NCBI RefSeq assembly: GCF_017368455.1
Contig: NZ_JAFNJU010000009.1
Span: 62,001-126,000 of the forward strand
Direction of reading: 5' to 3'
Source of the DNA: Proteiniclasticum aestuarii
Lineage (GTDB): Bacteria > Bacillota > Clostridia > Clostridiales > Clostridiaceae
DNA: 64,000 bases
Shown here: positions 41,004-49,736 of the stretch, piece after piece
How the letters are laid out: the number at the start of each line of letters is the position of its first letter
How positions within the stretch are numbered: the stretch's first letter is position 1
Notes under the pieces: generated by a model
The model's input: the letters and a program-made list of their open reading frames with translations, nothing else
What the model was told of the DNA's origin: nothing
The model's database searches: none
Position numbers and translations under genes: made by a program

Positions 41004-42458
41004 ATGGAAGAGAACCTGAAGAAAAAATATGAGAAAGAGAAAGACAAACTCTCCACGAGACTGGGCTATCTGCAGAGAGTGCTGAAAGACTATAAAGTTC
41101 CTGTGATAATTGTCTTCGAAGGTGTACATGCCGCTGGTAAGGGGAGACTGTCCAATGAACTGCTTATCGCGCTGGATCCTCGATACACAAAATTCTACGC
41201 CACCCACTCGCCTACGGAAAGTGAACTGAGAAGACCCTTTCTCTGGCAGTACTTCAAGAACACACCCAGCAGTACCGCGGTGACTATTTTCTATAGAAGC
41301 TGGTACTCCCTGTATATCGCCATGAAGAACGGAACAGTGAAAAATGAGCGTTATAACGGAAACAAGGTTCTTCTGGAGGAAATCACAAGGTTTGAAAAAA
41401 CCATGGTGGATAACGGAACAGAACTGATTAAATTCTATATCGAAATCGACAAGGATCTTCAGAAAGAACACATCATGAGAATGTATGACAATCCACGAAC
41501 CATGTGGAAGGCCCAGGAATACGATCGTGACAACGATGAAGAGTACAAAAAGGAAATGGAAGAGATTCTGGAAGAGGATGAAAAATCCTGGATCAGAGTG
41601 GAGTATGAAAACAGGTACAAATCTGTCATCGAAGTGCTGGAAATCGTCGTGGATAAACTGGAAAAGCGCGTGAAGGAAGAAAAGAAGAAAGCAGAAGCTG
41701 ACAAACCGGATAATGATGGCTTCTTCAACGGCAAATTTCCGAATATCCTGAAGAAGTATGAGGGAAAAGAGGATATAGACAAGGAAGAATACAAAGACCG
41801 CCTCATCAGGCTGCAGAAAGAGATGCGTGATGTGCAGTACACCCTTTACGAAAAAAAGATTCCCCTGATTCTCGTCTATGAAGGGTGGGATGCTGCAGGA
41901 AAAGGTGGAAATATCAAGAGAGTCGTGCAGCAGCTGGACCCCACCGGCTACGAAATCAACACCACTGCTGCGCCATCTGATGTTGAGATCAAGCATCACT
42001 ATCTCTGGCGGTTCTGGAACACTGTGCCCAAAACAGGACACATCAGCATCTATGATCGCTCCTGGTATGGAAGGGTGATGGTGGAAAGGGTGGAAGGCTT
42101 TGCTTCCAACGAGGATGTGAAGAGAGCTTATGATGAAATCAACGATTTCGAGAAATCTCTTGCAAATTTCGGTGCCATCGTCATCAAATTCTTCATCCAT
42201 ATATCAAAGGAAGAGCAGCTGGAACGATTTGAAGCCAGGCAGGAAGACGAAGACAAGGTCTGGAAGATCACAGAAGAAGACTGGCGAAATCGCGAGAAAT
42301 GGGATCTCTATCAGGAAGCCATCAACGATATGCTGGATAAGACTTCCACGGAAAATGCCCCCTGGTACGTCATTAATGGCAACAGTAAGAAGTTCGCCAG
42401 GATCAAGGCTATGGAAACCATTCTCGATACCTGCTACAAAGCATTCCTTGATAAGTAG
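41004..42458 (+). CDS. pap: Tandem-PPK2 polyphosphate:nucleotide phosphotransferase
   Basis: 484 residues made of two PPK2 domains. The second (about 260-484) has intact motifs: YEGWDAAGKGGNIKR at 292-306 and YDRSWYGRVMVERVEG. The first (about 15-230) is degenerate: FEGVHAAGKGRLSN has His for the Walker Asp, and FYRSWY lacks the Asp of YDRSW. In the known two-domain (class II) PPK2 enzymes polyphosphate phosphorylates AMP to ADP. Activity probably rests in the C-terminal half. The ATG 41004 follows AGGAGGTG; the earlier frame to 40989 is not used. ppx and ppk1 lie 2-3.5 kb downstream. Confidence 0.92.
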   Translation: MEENLKKKYEKEKDKLSTRLGYLQRVLKDYKVPVIIVFEGVHAAGKGRLSNELLIALDPRYTKFYATHSPTESELRRPFLWQYFKNTPSSTAVTIFYRSWYSLYIAMKNGTVKNERYNGNKVLLEEITRFEKTMVDNGTELIKFYIEIDKDLQKEHIMRMYDNPRTMWKAQEYDRDNDEEYKKEMEEILEEDEKSWIRVEYENRYKSVIEVLEIVVDKLEKRVKEEKKKAEADKPDNDGFFNGKFPNILKKYEGKEDIDKEEYKDRLIRLQKEMRDVQYTLYEKKIPLILVYEGWDAAGKGGNIKRVVQQLDPTGYEINTTAAPSDVEIKHHYLWRFWNTVPKTGHISIYDRSWYGRVMVERVEGFASNEDVKRAYDEINDFEKSLANFGAIVIKFFIHISKEEQLERFEARQEDEDKVWKITEEDWRNREKWDLYQEAINDMLDKTSTENAPWYVINGNSKKFARIKAMETILDTCYKAFLDK

Positions 42459-42527
42459 TTAACAAACAATCCGTTAATAGAAAGGGTTGTTTCTCATCAA
42501 AAAGATAAAATAATGAAGTTATTCTAT

Positions 42528-42566
42528 AAAAAAGACATTTGGAAACCTTTTCAGGTGTCTTTTTTT
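42528..42566 (+). terminator. Terminator of the PPK2 gene
   Basis: A stem of about 14 pairs (42528-42541 with 42553-42566, two G:T pairs) ending in a long T run. Confidence 0.88.
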
Positions 42567-42659
42567 CATAACGATTTCTCAGATTCACTAATAAATCCGT
42601 ATGACATTTTAAGAATATTTATGAATATGAGAAATGTAATTGTGAATTTATGATTTCAG

Positions 42660-42689
42660 TTGATATTGATTTCATAATACGATTATAAT
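42660..42689 (+). promoter_or_regulatory. Putative promoter of the NSS transporter
   Basis: TTGATA (42660-42665), 18 bases, TATAAT (42684-42689). A second TATAAT lies at 42738-42743. Apart from the PPK2 terminator, the 327-base gap shows nothing else. Confidence 0.6.
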
Positions 42690-42785
42690 AAAACATGTAA
42701 TTTTCAGGGGTGTCAGAAACTTAGCGGATTGTCTAAATATAATCTAAAAGTTAACGATCTCTGAAGAAAAAAAGGGGGATTATTT

Positions 42786-44135
42786 ATGGAACAAAACAGA
42801 GGTACTTGGTCGTCAAGATTCGGCTTCCTCATGGCTGCGGTAGGTTCTGCCGTGGGACTGGGAAATTTATGGAAATTTCCTTACCTTGCTGGTGAAAACG
42901 GTGGAGGAGCATTCGTACTCGTTTATATCGTACTTATTGTTTTATTAGGTTTTACACTGATGCTTGCAGAAATGACCATCGGTAGACATGCGAATTCCGA
43001 TGCCTACGGATCCTACAACAAGATCAAGAAGGGCTGGGGATTCATTGGAGGATTCGGCGTACTGGCAGGATTTCTTATTCTTTCCTACTACTCCGTAGTA
43101 GGTGGATGGGTACTGAAATACATTGTCGCTTCCTTCACTGGAATCGGAGCAGACAAATCAGGGTATTTCTCCAACTTCATCTCATCACCTGTTGAACCAA
43201 TCATCTATCACCTGATCTTCATGGGACTTACAGCCGTTATTGTAATCCGAGGAATTTCCGGTGGTATCGAAAAAGCAGCAAAACTGCTTATGCCTGCATT
43301 GTTCGCACTCCTCGTCGTCACAGTGCTGAGATCTGTTACCCTGGATGGCGCGATGGAAGGAATCCGGTATTTCATCACACCTGATTTCTCTGAAATCACA
43401 CTGAAAGTGGTCATTGCTGCACTGGGTCAGGTTTTCTTCTCACTGAGTCTGGGTATGGGTATCATGGTTACCTATGGTAGCTACCTGAGCAAAGACGAAG
43501 ATCTGGAAAAGGATGCATTCCTTATTCCTTCACTGGACTCTCTTGTGGCGATCCTTGCAGGATTCGCTCTTCTGCCCGCAGTATTCGCATTCGGTTTCGA
43601 ACCTGGTGAAGGCCCTGGGCTGATGTTCATCACACTGCCTGCAGTATTTGAGGAAATGCCTCTGGGCATGCTCTTCGGTGCTCTGTTCTTCCTTCTGGTA
43701 TTCTTTGCAGCGCTGTCATCCTCCATCTCCCTGATGGAAGTTACCGTTGCCTTCGGTATTGACCAGTTCAAATGGAGCAGAAAGGCTTCCACCATCTTCT
43801 TCACAACACTGATGTTCATCATCGGAATCGGTGCATCCTTATCCATGGGTGCCTGGAGCGATTTCCTGATTCCCTGGATTGATGGAAATTCCTACGGAAT
43901 ATTCGACTTCCTTGATGTATTCACATCCTATTATCTGCTGCCAGCTGGTGGTCTGCTTGGAGCAATCTTCATCGGATTCATCTGGGGCGTACCCAATGCT
44001 GTCAAGGAAATCAAGATGGGCAGTGCATTCAGAACAGAAAAACTATGGACCGTTCTGATCAAGTTTGTAGTACCTGTTCTCGTGTTCATCATCCTTCTGT
44101 CCACTACAGGACTTCTGGATAAGATCATCGGATAA
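42786..44135 (+). CDS. Sodium-dependent neurotransmitter:sodium symporter (NSS/SNF) family transporter
   Basis: 449 residues with about eleven to twelve hydrophobic helices. The NSS signature is at the start: SSRFGFLMAAVGSAVGLGNLWKFPYLAGENGGGAF-VLVY, which forms the unwound helix 1 that binds substrate and sodium (compare MhsT and LeuT). The family imports amino acids with Na+. The exact amino acid is not clear. AAAGGGGGAT lies before the ATG. It stands alone between PPK2 and ppx, convergent with ppx. Confidence 0.93.
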   Translation: MEQNRGTWSSRFGFLMAAVGSAVGLGNLWKFPYLAGENGGGAFVLVYIVLIVLLGFTLMLAEMTIGRHANSDAYGSYNKIKKGWGFIGGFGVLAGFLILSYYSVVGGWVLKYIVASFTGIGADKSGYFSNFISSPVEPIIYHLIFMGLTAVIVIRGISGGIEKAAKLLMPALFALLVVTVLRSVTLDGAMEGIRYFITPDFSEITLKVVIAALGQVFFSLSLGMGIMVTYGSYLSKDEDLEKDAFLIPSLDSLVAILAGFALLPAVFAFGFEPGEGPGLMFITLPAVFEEMPLGMLFGALFFLLVFFAALSSSISLMEVTVAFGIDQFKWSRKASTIFFTTLMFIIGIGASLSMGAWSDFLIPWIDGNSYGIFDFLDVFTSYYLLPAGGLLGAIFIGFIWGVPNAVKEIKMGSAFRTEKLWTVLIKFVVPVLVFIILLSTTGLLDKIIG

Positions 44136-44186
44136 AAGAAAAGGCCTACTGTATATTCTAAAATACAGAAAGATATACCTCACAGA

Positions 44187-44220
44187 AAAGACTCCGGCTA
44201 TCATGGATGCCGGAGTCTTT
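44187..44220 (+). terminator. Terminator of the NSS transporter
   Basis: A perfect 12-bp stem (44187-44198 with 44209-44220) with a ten-base loop; the 3' arm ends in TTT. Confidence 0.82.
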
Positions 44221-44226
44221 CATATA

Positions 44227-44247
44227 AAAAAATGGCTAATCAGCCAT
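44227..44247 (-). terminator. Terminator of ppx
   Basis: ATGGCT/AGCCAT stem (44232-44237 with 44242-44247), AATC-type loop, followed on the minus strand by seven Ts. Confidence 0.8.
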
Positions 44248-44260
44248 CTTTTTCAACCTG

Positions 44261-45751
44261 TTACACAAATCTTACATCCAGATTCATCTTGTAGAGATAT
44301 CTGAACCGGGACAGGTAATTCTTCAGTTCGTCTTTTTTGAAAATCGGATCAAGTTTCGTGTGCACTTCCATGATCATGGCAGTTTCCGTGAGTTCGATCT
44401 TCCGGATGGTGGTCTCATCGGAAACGCCGTGATTCAGCGCTTCTGCGATCTTGATGAGAATTCCGAGCATCTCGATGACCTTGATGTCTCTTGCGGAAAG
44501 AATCTTCTTGTTGAAGAACTCCTTCAGCAGATCGTTTGCCGAGAAAATTGAAGCGGAGGATGCCGCCATGAGAATCTGCTTCTGACTCAAGCCGTTGATG
44601 GGCGCATTGAGAATGCTGTAGAAGGTGTTTCTGTCTCTCTGGAAATAGTTGATGCTGGTTCCGATATCGAAAAGGTAGGTCGCCGTTTTCAGCACCTTCC
44701 CGTTTCCCAATAGCTGCGGATACTTTCTGCAGAGAGATGAATACATGACGCGGACCAGTTTGAACAGGTCCTTTCCTTCATAACCCTTGTACATATGGTT
44801 TTCGATGATGTTATCCAGAGAAAACTCTAGTACATCATGAACTCTTTTGTTTCTGCCCAGAAGGTGTTCAAAGAGAAGTCCGTCCCGTATGCCCGCATTG
44901 GACACGAAGAGTTTTCTGGAGTTCTGATATTTCATGAGAATGTTCAACGTGGCCAGTGATCCGATGAAGATGTCTTCGCGGTCCCGGCTCAGTCCGTAGA
45001 TTCGTTTGACGTTTCCGTCCAGATACTCCCGGACCAGGTCATAGACAGATTCCACATCCTTCTGCTCCATGCTGTAGTTGTGGGAAATGAACATGGCATT
45101 GTCTTTTCTGAAACGATCGATTTTGCCTAGAGTTCGGATGGAACCTCCAATACCTACGATGGGAATTCCTCTTGCATCTTTAAGCCATGAAATGTTTCTG
45201 AAGGTCTGTTTCAGATAGTTATGCAGGTTGTGCTCATTTTTTCTGTTTCTTTTCAGATTGAATTTTTCAGTGAGAACAATGCTGCCGAAGGGAATGGATA
45301 TGGATTCCTGCAGGATCTTGTCCCGAATCAGGGCGATTTCAGTGCTGCTGCCGCCGATGTCCACCATCAGGCAGTTCTCCAGATCAATGGTGTTGACGGT
45401 GGCGTAGTAATCGTAGAATGCTTCTTCTTCACCGGATAGAATCCGGATATCATTCCCAAGGGCTACCTTCGCCTGAGTCAGAAAATCTTCCTTGTTCTTG
45501 GCCTTTCGGATGGCTTCTGTGGCCACCGCAATCACATCGGTGACATCCTTAGAGTCCATATATTCTTTGAAGTACTGGAGCACTTTGATGCCGAAGTCGA
45601 TTCTTCCTTTATTCAGATGTCCGTCGATCATATCCTGTCCAAGCCTTGCTGACTGCCTGACCTGTCCGACTACTATGTAGTTTTTGCCGTGTACTTCATA
45701 AATGACAAGTCTCATGGAGTTTGAGCCGATGTCTATGATTCCTACTCTCAT
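44261..45751 (-). CDS. ppx: Exopolyphosphatase / guanosine pentaphosphatase (Ppx/GppA)
   Basis: 496 residues. ASKHA-fold motifs: IDIGSNSMRLVIYE at 6-19, the SGEEEAFYDYYA loop, VDIGGSSTEIALI (phosphate 2) and VGIGGSIRTLG. The C-terminal 170 residues form the HD-like helical domain seen in longer Ppx/GppA proteins. It removes phosphates from polyphosphate ends or from pppGpp; both are possible. It is divergent from ppk1, so the hydrolase and the synthase share one control region (45752-45972). Confidence 0.92.
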   Translation of the reverse strand: MRVGIIDIGSNSMRLVIYEVHGKNYIVVGQVRQSARLGQDMIDGHLNKGRIDFGIKVLQYFKEYMDSKDVTDVIAVATEAIRKAKNKEDFLTQAKVALGNDIRILSGEEEAFYDYYATVNTIDLENCLMVDIGGSSTEIALIRDKILQESISIPFGSIVLTEKFNLKRNRKNEHNLHNYLKQTFRNISWLKDARGIPIVGIGGSIRTLGKIDRFRKDNAMFISHNYSMEQKDVESVYDLVREYLDGNVKRIYGLSRDREDIFIGSLATLNILMKYQNSRKLFVSNAGIRDGLLFEHLLGRNKRVHDVLEFSLDNIIENHMYKGYEGKDLFKLVRVMYSSLCRKYPQLLGNGKVLKTATYLFDIGTSINYFQRDRNTFYSILNAPINGLSQKQILMAASSASIFSANDLLKEFFNKKILSARDIKVIEMLGILIKIAEALNHGVSDETTIRKIELTETAMIMEVHTKLDPIFKKDELKNYLSRFRYLYKMNLDVRFV

Positions 45752-45792
45752 TGCTACTCCTTTCTTTGTTTGGACTAAGATTTATTTATTCT

Positions 45793-45801
45793 ATTATAGC
45801 A
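45793..45801 (-). promoter_or_regulatory. Extended -10 promoter of ppx
   Basis: On the minus strand TGCTATAAT (45801-45793), 42 bases before the ppx ATG. On the plus side of the same gap TATAAT occurs at 45902-45907 and 45926-45931 for ppk1. Confidence 0.6.
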
Positions 45802-45972
45802 ACTAAAGGGCATTGTTTCACAGAAAACCGAATAAATACTGCCTGAAAGCAGGAAAGATGCAGGAAACAGCTGATTTGTAACAATTAAGTCTCAATTATT
45901 ATATAATTTTGAATTAATAATAAGTTATAATAGACACATATAACAGAAGAAACTGAAGAAAGGATTGCAACT

Positions 45973-48087
45973 ATGGATCAATATCAGTCTGAACCAAAGG
46001 ATTTCATAAACAGAGAATTAAGCTTTCTTGAATTCAATCATCGAGTGCTGGAAGAGGCCAGAGACAGCAACAATCCTTTACTGGAAAGGTTGAAGTTTGC
46101 AGCCATCGTCATTTCCAATCTTGATGAATTCTATATGATCCGGTATGGAACCTTATCCGATCAGATCCATGCGAAGATCTACAAAAGGGATTCGTCCGGA
46201 CTGACTCCGAAAGAGCAGACCCAAGCCATCAACAAAAGAACCGGTGTGCTTCTGAAAGATCTTTATGAACTGATCAATGGAGACATCAGGAAAGAGCTGA
46301 AAAAGCTCGGCATTGAGTTTGTGAATCACAAGGATCTGGATGAGGATCAGAAGGAGTTCATCAATAAGCTCTACACAGACAGCATCTATCCGGTGCTGAC
46401 ACCCATGGTGGTGGACTCCACCAGACCTTTCCCACTGATCACGTCAGAAACCCTAAATATCGCGGTTCTTCTGGAGGACAAGAAGTCTCTGGAGAATCAT
46501 CATATCGGAACCATTCAGGTCCCAAACGTCCTGGACCGGTTCTACTATCTGCCAGGTTCAACAGAGGAAAGCAGAAAATACATCATGCTTGAGGAGATTC
46601 TGAAGCTGAAAATAACGGATCTGTTCAACGCTTTCGATATTCTGGGCTACTCCTGCTATCGAATCAGCAGAAACGCGGACCTGGAATATAACGAGGAGGA
46701 AGCAGATGATCTTCTCGAAGTCATCAAGGAGACCATCAAACTGCGTAAATGGGGAAATGTGATCAAACTGGAAGTGGAAGACAATGTTTCCGAAGAGCTG
46801 CTGGAATATCTCATGGATGAATTTGAAATCACTGCAAACAATGTATTCAAGATCAGAGGTCCACTGGATCTCAGATTTCTGCATAAGGTCAGTTCGCTCC
46901 CGGCAGATGATGCTCTGAGATTCAAGGAGATCATTCCATTGCCGGTACCGGAGCTTCTCATTCATGAAGATCTGTTCCAGTCCATCGCGCACAAGGATGT
47001 GCTTCTTCATCATCCCTATGACAGTTTTTCCACCATCATAAAGCTGATCAAACAGGCATCCGTGGACCCTGATGTTCTGGCCATCAAGCAGACGCTCTAC
47101 AGAGTGTCCGGAAATTCACCCATAGTAAAGGCCCTGGCGGAAGCAGCAGAAAACGGAAAACAGGTCACTGTTCTAGTAGAACTCAAAGCCCGCTTCGATG
47201 AGGAGAACAACATCAACTGGGCCCTGCGGCTTGAAAAGGCGGGATGCCATGTCATCTATGGTGTAACGGGCCTGAAGACCCACTGCAAGGCACTGCTCAT
47301 CATTCGAAGGGAAAACAACGAAATCAAACGATATTTCCATGTGGGTACAGGAAACTACAATGACATCACAGCCAAGCTTTACACGGATGTTTCCCTGGTC
47401 AGCTGCAACGGAGAACTGGCCAAAGATATTTCCGATATCTTCAACCGCCTGTCCGGGCACTACAGATATGATAAAATGAGACAGGCTACCCTTGCACCGG
47501 AGGATATGCGTGACAAGTTCACAGAGCTCATCGAGAACGAACGGAAACTGGCAAAAGACGGAAAAAAAGCGCTGATCATCGCCAAGATGAATTCACTGGT
47601 GGACAAGGACATCATAGAAAAGCTCTATGCCGCTTCAAGAGACGGGGTGGAAATCGAACTGATCATCCGCGGAATCTGCTGCTTGAGACCCGGCGTCAAA
47701 GGAATCAGTGAAAACATCACCGTCCGTTCCATCGTCGGAAGATTCCTGGAGCATTCCAGAATCTTCTACTTCCACAACAACGGGGAAGAGGACATGTACA
47801 TCGGCAGTGCGGACTGGATGGAACGAAATCTCAATAAACGCATAGAACTTCTCATTCCCATCCACAACAGCGAGGCGAAGCACAAACTGAAAACCATCCT
47901 GGAGTATAATCTCAAGGACAATATGAAAGCGAGAGTTCTCCAGTCTGACGGCACCTACAAGCACATCCAGACCAAAGACGACCCGTTCAACTGTCAGGAG
48001 GAGCTGATCCTGAGAACACAGAAGAAATTCAATAAATATAAAAAGAGGCTGGCCAAACTGCAGCAGGAAGGCCATTATTCAACTTAA
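45973..48087 (+). CDS. ppk1: Polyphosphate kinase 1
   Basis: 704 residues, full-length Ppk1. N-terminal domain NRELSFLEFNHRVLEEARD; catalytic His437 in GLKTHCKALLI, which carries the phosphate during chain growth; HVGTGNYNDITAKLYTD; and the second phospholipase-D-like motif SIVGRFLEHSRIFYFHN with GSADWMERNLNKR-IEL. It makes polyphosphate from ATP reversibly, and sits at the membrane or in granules. AAAGGA lies before the ATG. The unknown gene at 48105 follows after 17 bases and is almost certainly co-transcribed. Confidence 0.97.
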   Translation: MDQYQSEPKDFINRELSFLEFNHRVLEEARDSNNPLLERLKFAAIVISNLDEFYMIRYGTLSDQIHAKIYKRDSSGLTPKEQTQAINKRTGVLLKDLYELINGDIRKELKKLGIEFVNHKDLDEDQKEFINKLYTDSIYPVLTPMVVDSTRPFPLITSETLNIAVLLEDKKSLENHHIGTIQVPNVLDRFYYLPGSTEESRKYIMLEEILKLKITDLFNAFDILGYSCYRISRNADLEYNEEEADDLLEVIKETIKLRKWGNVIKLEVEDNVSEELLEYLMDEFEITANNVFKIRGPLDLRFLHKVSSLPADDALRFKEIIPLPVPELLIHEDLFQSIAHKDVLLHHPYDSFSTIIKLIKQASVDPDVLAIKQTLYRVSGNSPIVKALAEAAENGKQVTVLVELKARFDEENNINWALRLEKAGCHVIYGVTGLKTHCKALLIIRRENNEIKRYFHVGTGNYNDITAKLYTDVSLVSCNGELAKDISDIFNRLSGHYRYDKMRQATLAPEDMRDKFTELIENERKLAKDGKKALIIAKMNSLVDKDIIEKLYAASRDGVEIELIIRGICCLRPGVKGISENITVRSIVGRFLEHSRIFYFHNNGEEDMYIGSADWMERNLNKRIELLIPIHNSEAKHKLKTILEYNLKDNMKARVLQSDGTYKHIQTKDDPFNCQEELILRTQKKFNKYKKRLAKLQQEGHYST

Positions 48088-48104
48088 GAATTGGGGGTAA
48101 CAAC

Positions 48105-48764
48105 ATGAAAATCAAACTGAACACGAAGCATCCAAAACATGACGAACTGGTGGAGAGACTATCTCAGGAACTACCTGAACTCATCATCCGCTCCAAGGAA
48201 AGAAAGTGGGGGGATGTGAAACCATCCTTTAAGTTCAAGAAGAAACTGTATGAATTCGACAGCATTGAAGAGTTCATGAAACAGGCCAAGAAAATACTGA
48301 AGATGACGGATGGAGATTTTGCGAAAAAGACCATACGCGTGGTGAACGACACCGATCCCAATGAAATGGGTGAAATCCGAAAAGTGGAAGAGCTTGTTCT
48401 TGAAATTCCAGTGGAAAAGTACAACCTTCAGGATCTGAACATCAAACTGCGTCTGGGCTCTCACCAGGAGAAGAGCAGCACCTACGAAAGTGATGCACAG
48501 ACACTTCATTACGAGGTGGAGGAAGATGTGGTGGATGAAGATGCTCTGGTAGAAGAGAGGGAAGAGCCTGAAATTTCCATGACCTCCATGAACAACGACA
48601 TCGTTCTCGAAATCCCTTCAGAAAAATACAGCCTGAACGATCTGAATCTGAACATCAAGTTCACCCAGTACGGGGAAGCCAGTTCGACTTATGAGGTGAA
48701 AAAAGAGGAAAAGAAGTCTGAACCTGTGGATTCCACCAGGGAACCCGGCCCAGATAACGCATAG
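48105..48764 (+). CDS. Unknown acidic protein with internal duplication, linked to ppk1
   Basis: 219 residues, no family recognised. The N-terminal 90 residues are basic (KHPKHDELVERLSQELPELIIRSKERKWGDVKPSFKFKKKLYEF) and end with KKTIRVVNDTDPNE. Two copies of a ~32-residue unit follow at 97-129 and 167-198, sharing VLEIP-x-EKY-x-L-x-DLN and a closing SSTYE. The linkers are rich in Asp/Glu. It starts 17 bases after ppk1 with GGGGGTAA before the ATG, and the transcript ends right after it. A polyphosphate-binding or granule-related role is an inference from position and the basic first part. Confidence 0.72.
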   Translation: MKIKLNTKHPKHDELVERLSQELPELIIRSKERKWGDVKPSFKFKKKLYEFDSIEEFMKQAKKILKMTDGDFAKKTIRVVNDTDPNEMGEIRKVEELVLEIPVEKYNLQDLNIKLRLGSHQEKSSTYESDAQTLHYEVEEDVVDEDALVEEREEPEISMTSMNNDIVLEIPSEKYSLNDLNLNIKFTQYGEASSTYEVKKEEKKSEPVDSTREPGPDNA

Positions 48765-48794
48765 GACTGATCGGTTACCGGAACCGGATAACCG

Positions 48795-48830
48795 AAAAAG
48801 AGATCAGAATTCATTTTCTGATCTCTTTTT
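48795..48830. terminator. Bidirectional terminator
   Basis: A perfect 15-bp stem (48795-48809 with 48816-48830) ending in TTTTT on the plus strand and equally A-rich on the other side. Confidence 0.92.
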
Positions 48831-48835
48831 GCTAG

Positions 48836-49570
48836 CTATTTTTCCTGTATGGCTTCCATCACATTATGAAGGAGTTTCGGATCATTGGTGATGATGCCAG
48901 AGACTCCTTTGGCGATGAGATTTCGCATTCGTATGGGGTGGTCCACTGTCCATGGCTGGATGCCCACGCCGGCTCTTTTCATTTCTCTCATGACCCATGG
49001 CTGAAGAAACAGATGTCTGGGATGAATATAGGATGCGCCGAGGGACCTGGCGATGCTTCCTCCTTTATGCAGCCAGTAATCTGTAAGAAGGGCGGTTTCA
49101 ATGTCTGGACAGATCCTGTGGCATTTGGCGATGCTCTTCTGGGAGAAGGAGCACAAAATCACCTTTTCAGTCAGGCCAAAGTGACGAATCATCTCAATGG
49201 CCTTTTCTTCCAGGTCCGGATAGCTGAAGACGTTGTTCTTCAGCTCAATGACTGAAGTGATTTTCTGATGTCGAATGAAGCTGAAATACTCTTCCAGCGT
49301 GGGAATGCCACTCCCGTCATATTGACCTTTATACCGCACACCTGCGTCCATACTTCGCAGCTGTTCCACCGTAAAGTCTCTGATGAGCCCTTTGACCTGG
49401 GTGGTACGCAGCAGTTCATCATCATGAAAAATCACGATATGGCCATCTCTGGACTGGTGCACATCCAGCTCTATGGCATCACAGCCTGATTCTATGGCTT
49501 TTCTGAATGCCAGCATGGTATTTTCGGGGTAGATCTTACTGTAGCCTCTATGGGCGATGTTCCTGATCAT
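48836..49570 (-). CDS. ugpQ: Glycerophosphodiester phosphodiesterase
   Basis: 244 residues. GDPD motifs: IAHRGYSKIYPENT with the catalytic His, AIELDVHQSRDGHIVIFHDDELLRTT with metal ligands Glu, Asp and His, and SVIELK. The C-terminal GVGIQPWTVDHP is also typical. It splits glycerophosphodiesters such as glycerophosphocholine into glycerol-3-phosphate and an alcohol. There is no signal peptide, so it is cytoplasmic. It stands alone. Confidence 0.95.
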   Translation of the reverse strand: MIRNIAHRGYSKIYPENTMLAFRKAIESGCDAIELDVHQSRDGHIVIFHDDELLRTTQVKGLIRDFTVEQLRSMDAGVRYKGQYDGSGIPTLEEYFSFIRHQKITSVIELKNNVFSYPDLEEKAIEMIRHFGLTEKVILCSFSQKSIAKCHRICPDIETALLTDYWLHKGGSIARSLGASYIHPRHLFLQPWVMREMKRAGVGIQPWTVDHPIRMRNLIAKGVSGIITNDPKLLHNVMEAIQEK

Positions 49571-49689
49571 AACGGCTCCTTGACTGCAGATGTTGTTCTT
49601 ATGCTAACATTATAGCAGATTCCAGTAGGAGAATGTGCTCAAAACCACGGACAATCCGCCTGAGAAGGGTGTTCAGCAGCATTGTAATA

Positions 49690-49698
49690 TGCTACAAT
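49690..49698 (+). promoter_or_regulatory. Extended -10 promoter of the YhaO/YhaN pair
   Basis: TGCTACAAT, a TGn-extended -10 about 40 bases before the ATG at 49737. Confidence 0.5.
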
Positions 49699-49736
49699 CT
49701 ATAAAAAAGAACTTAAGTTCTGAGGGAGGATCAAAT

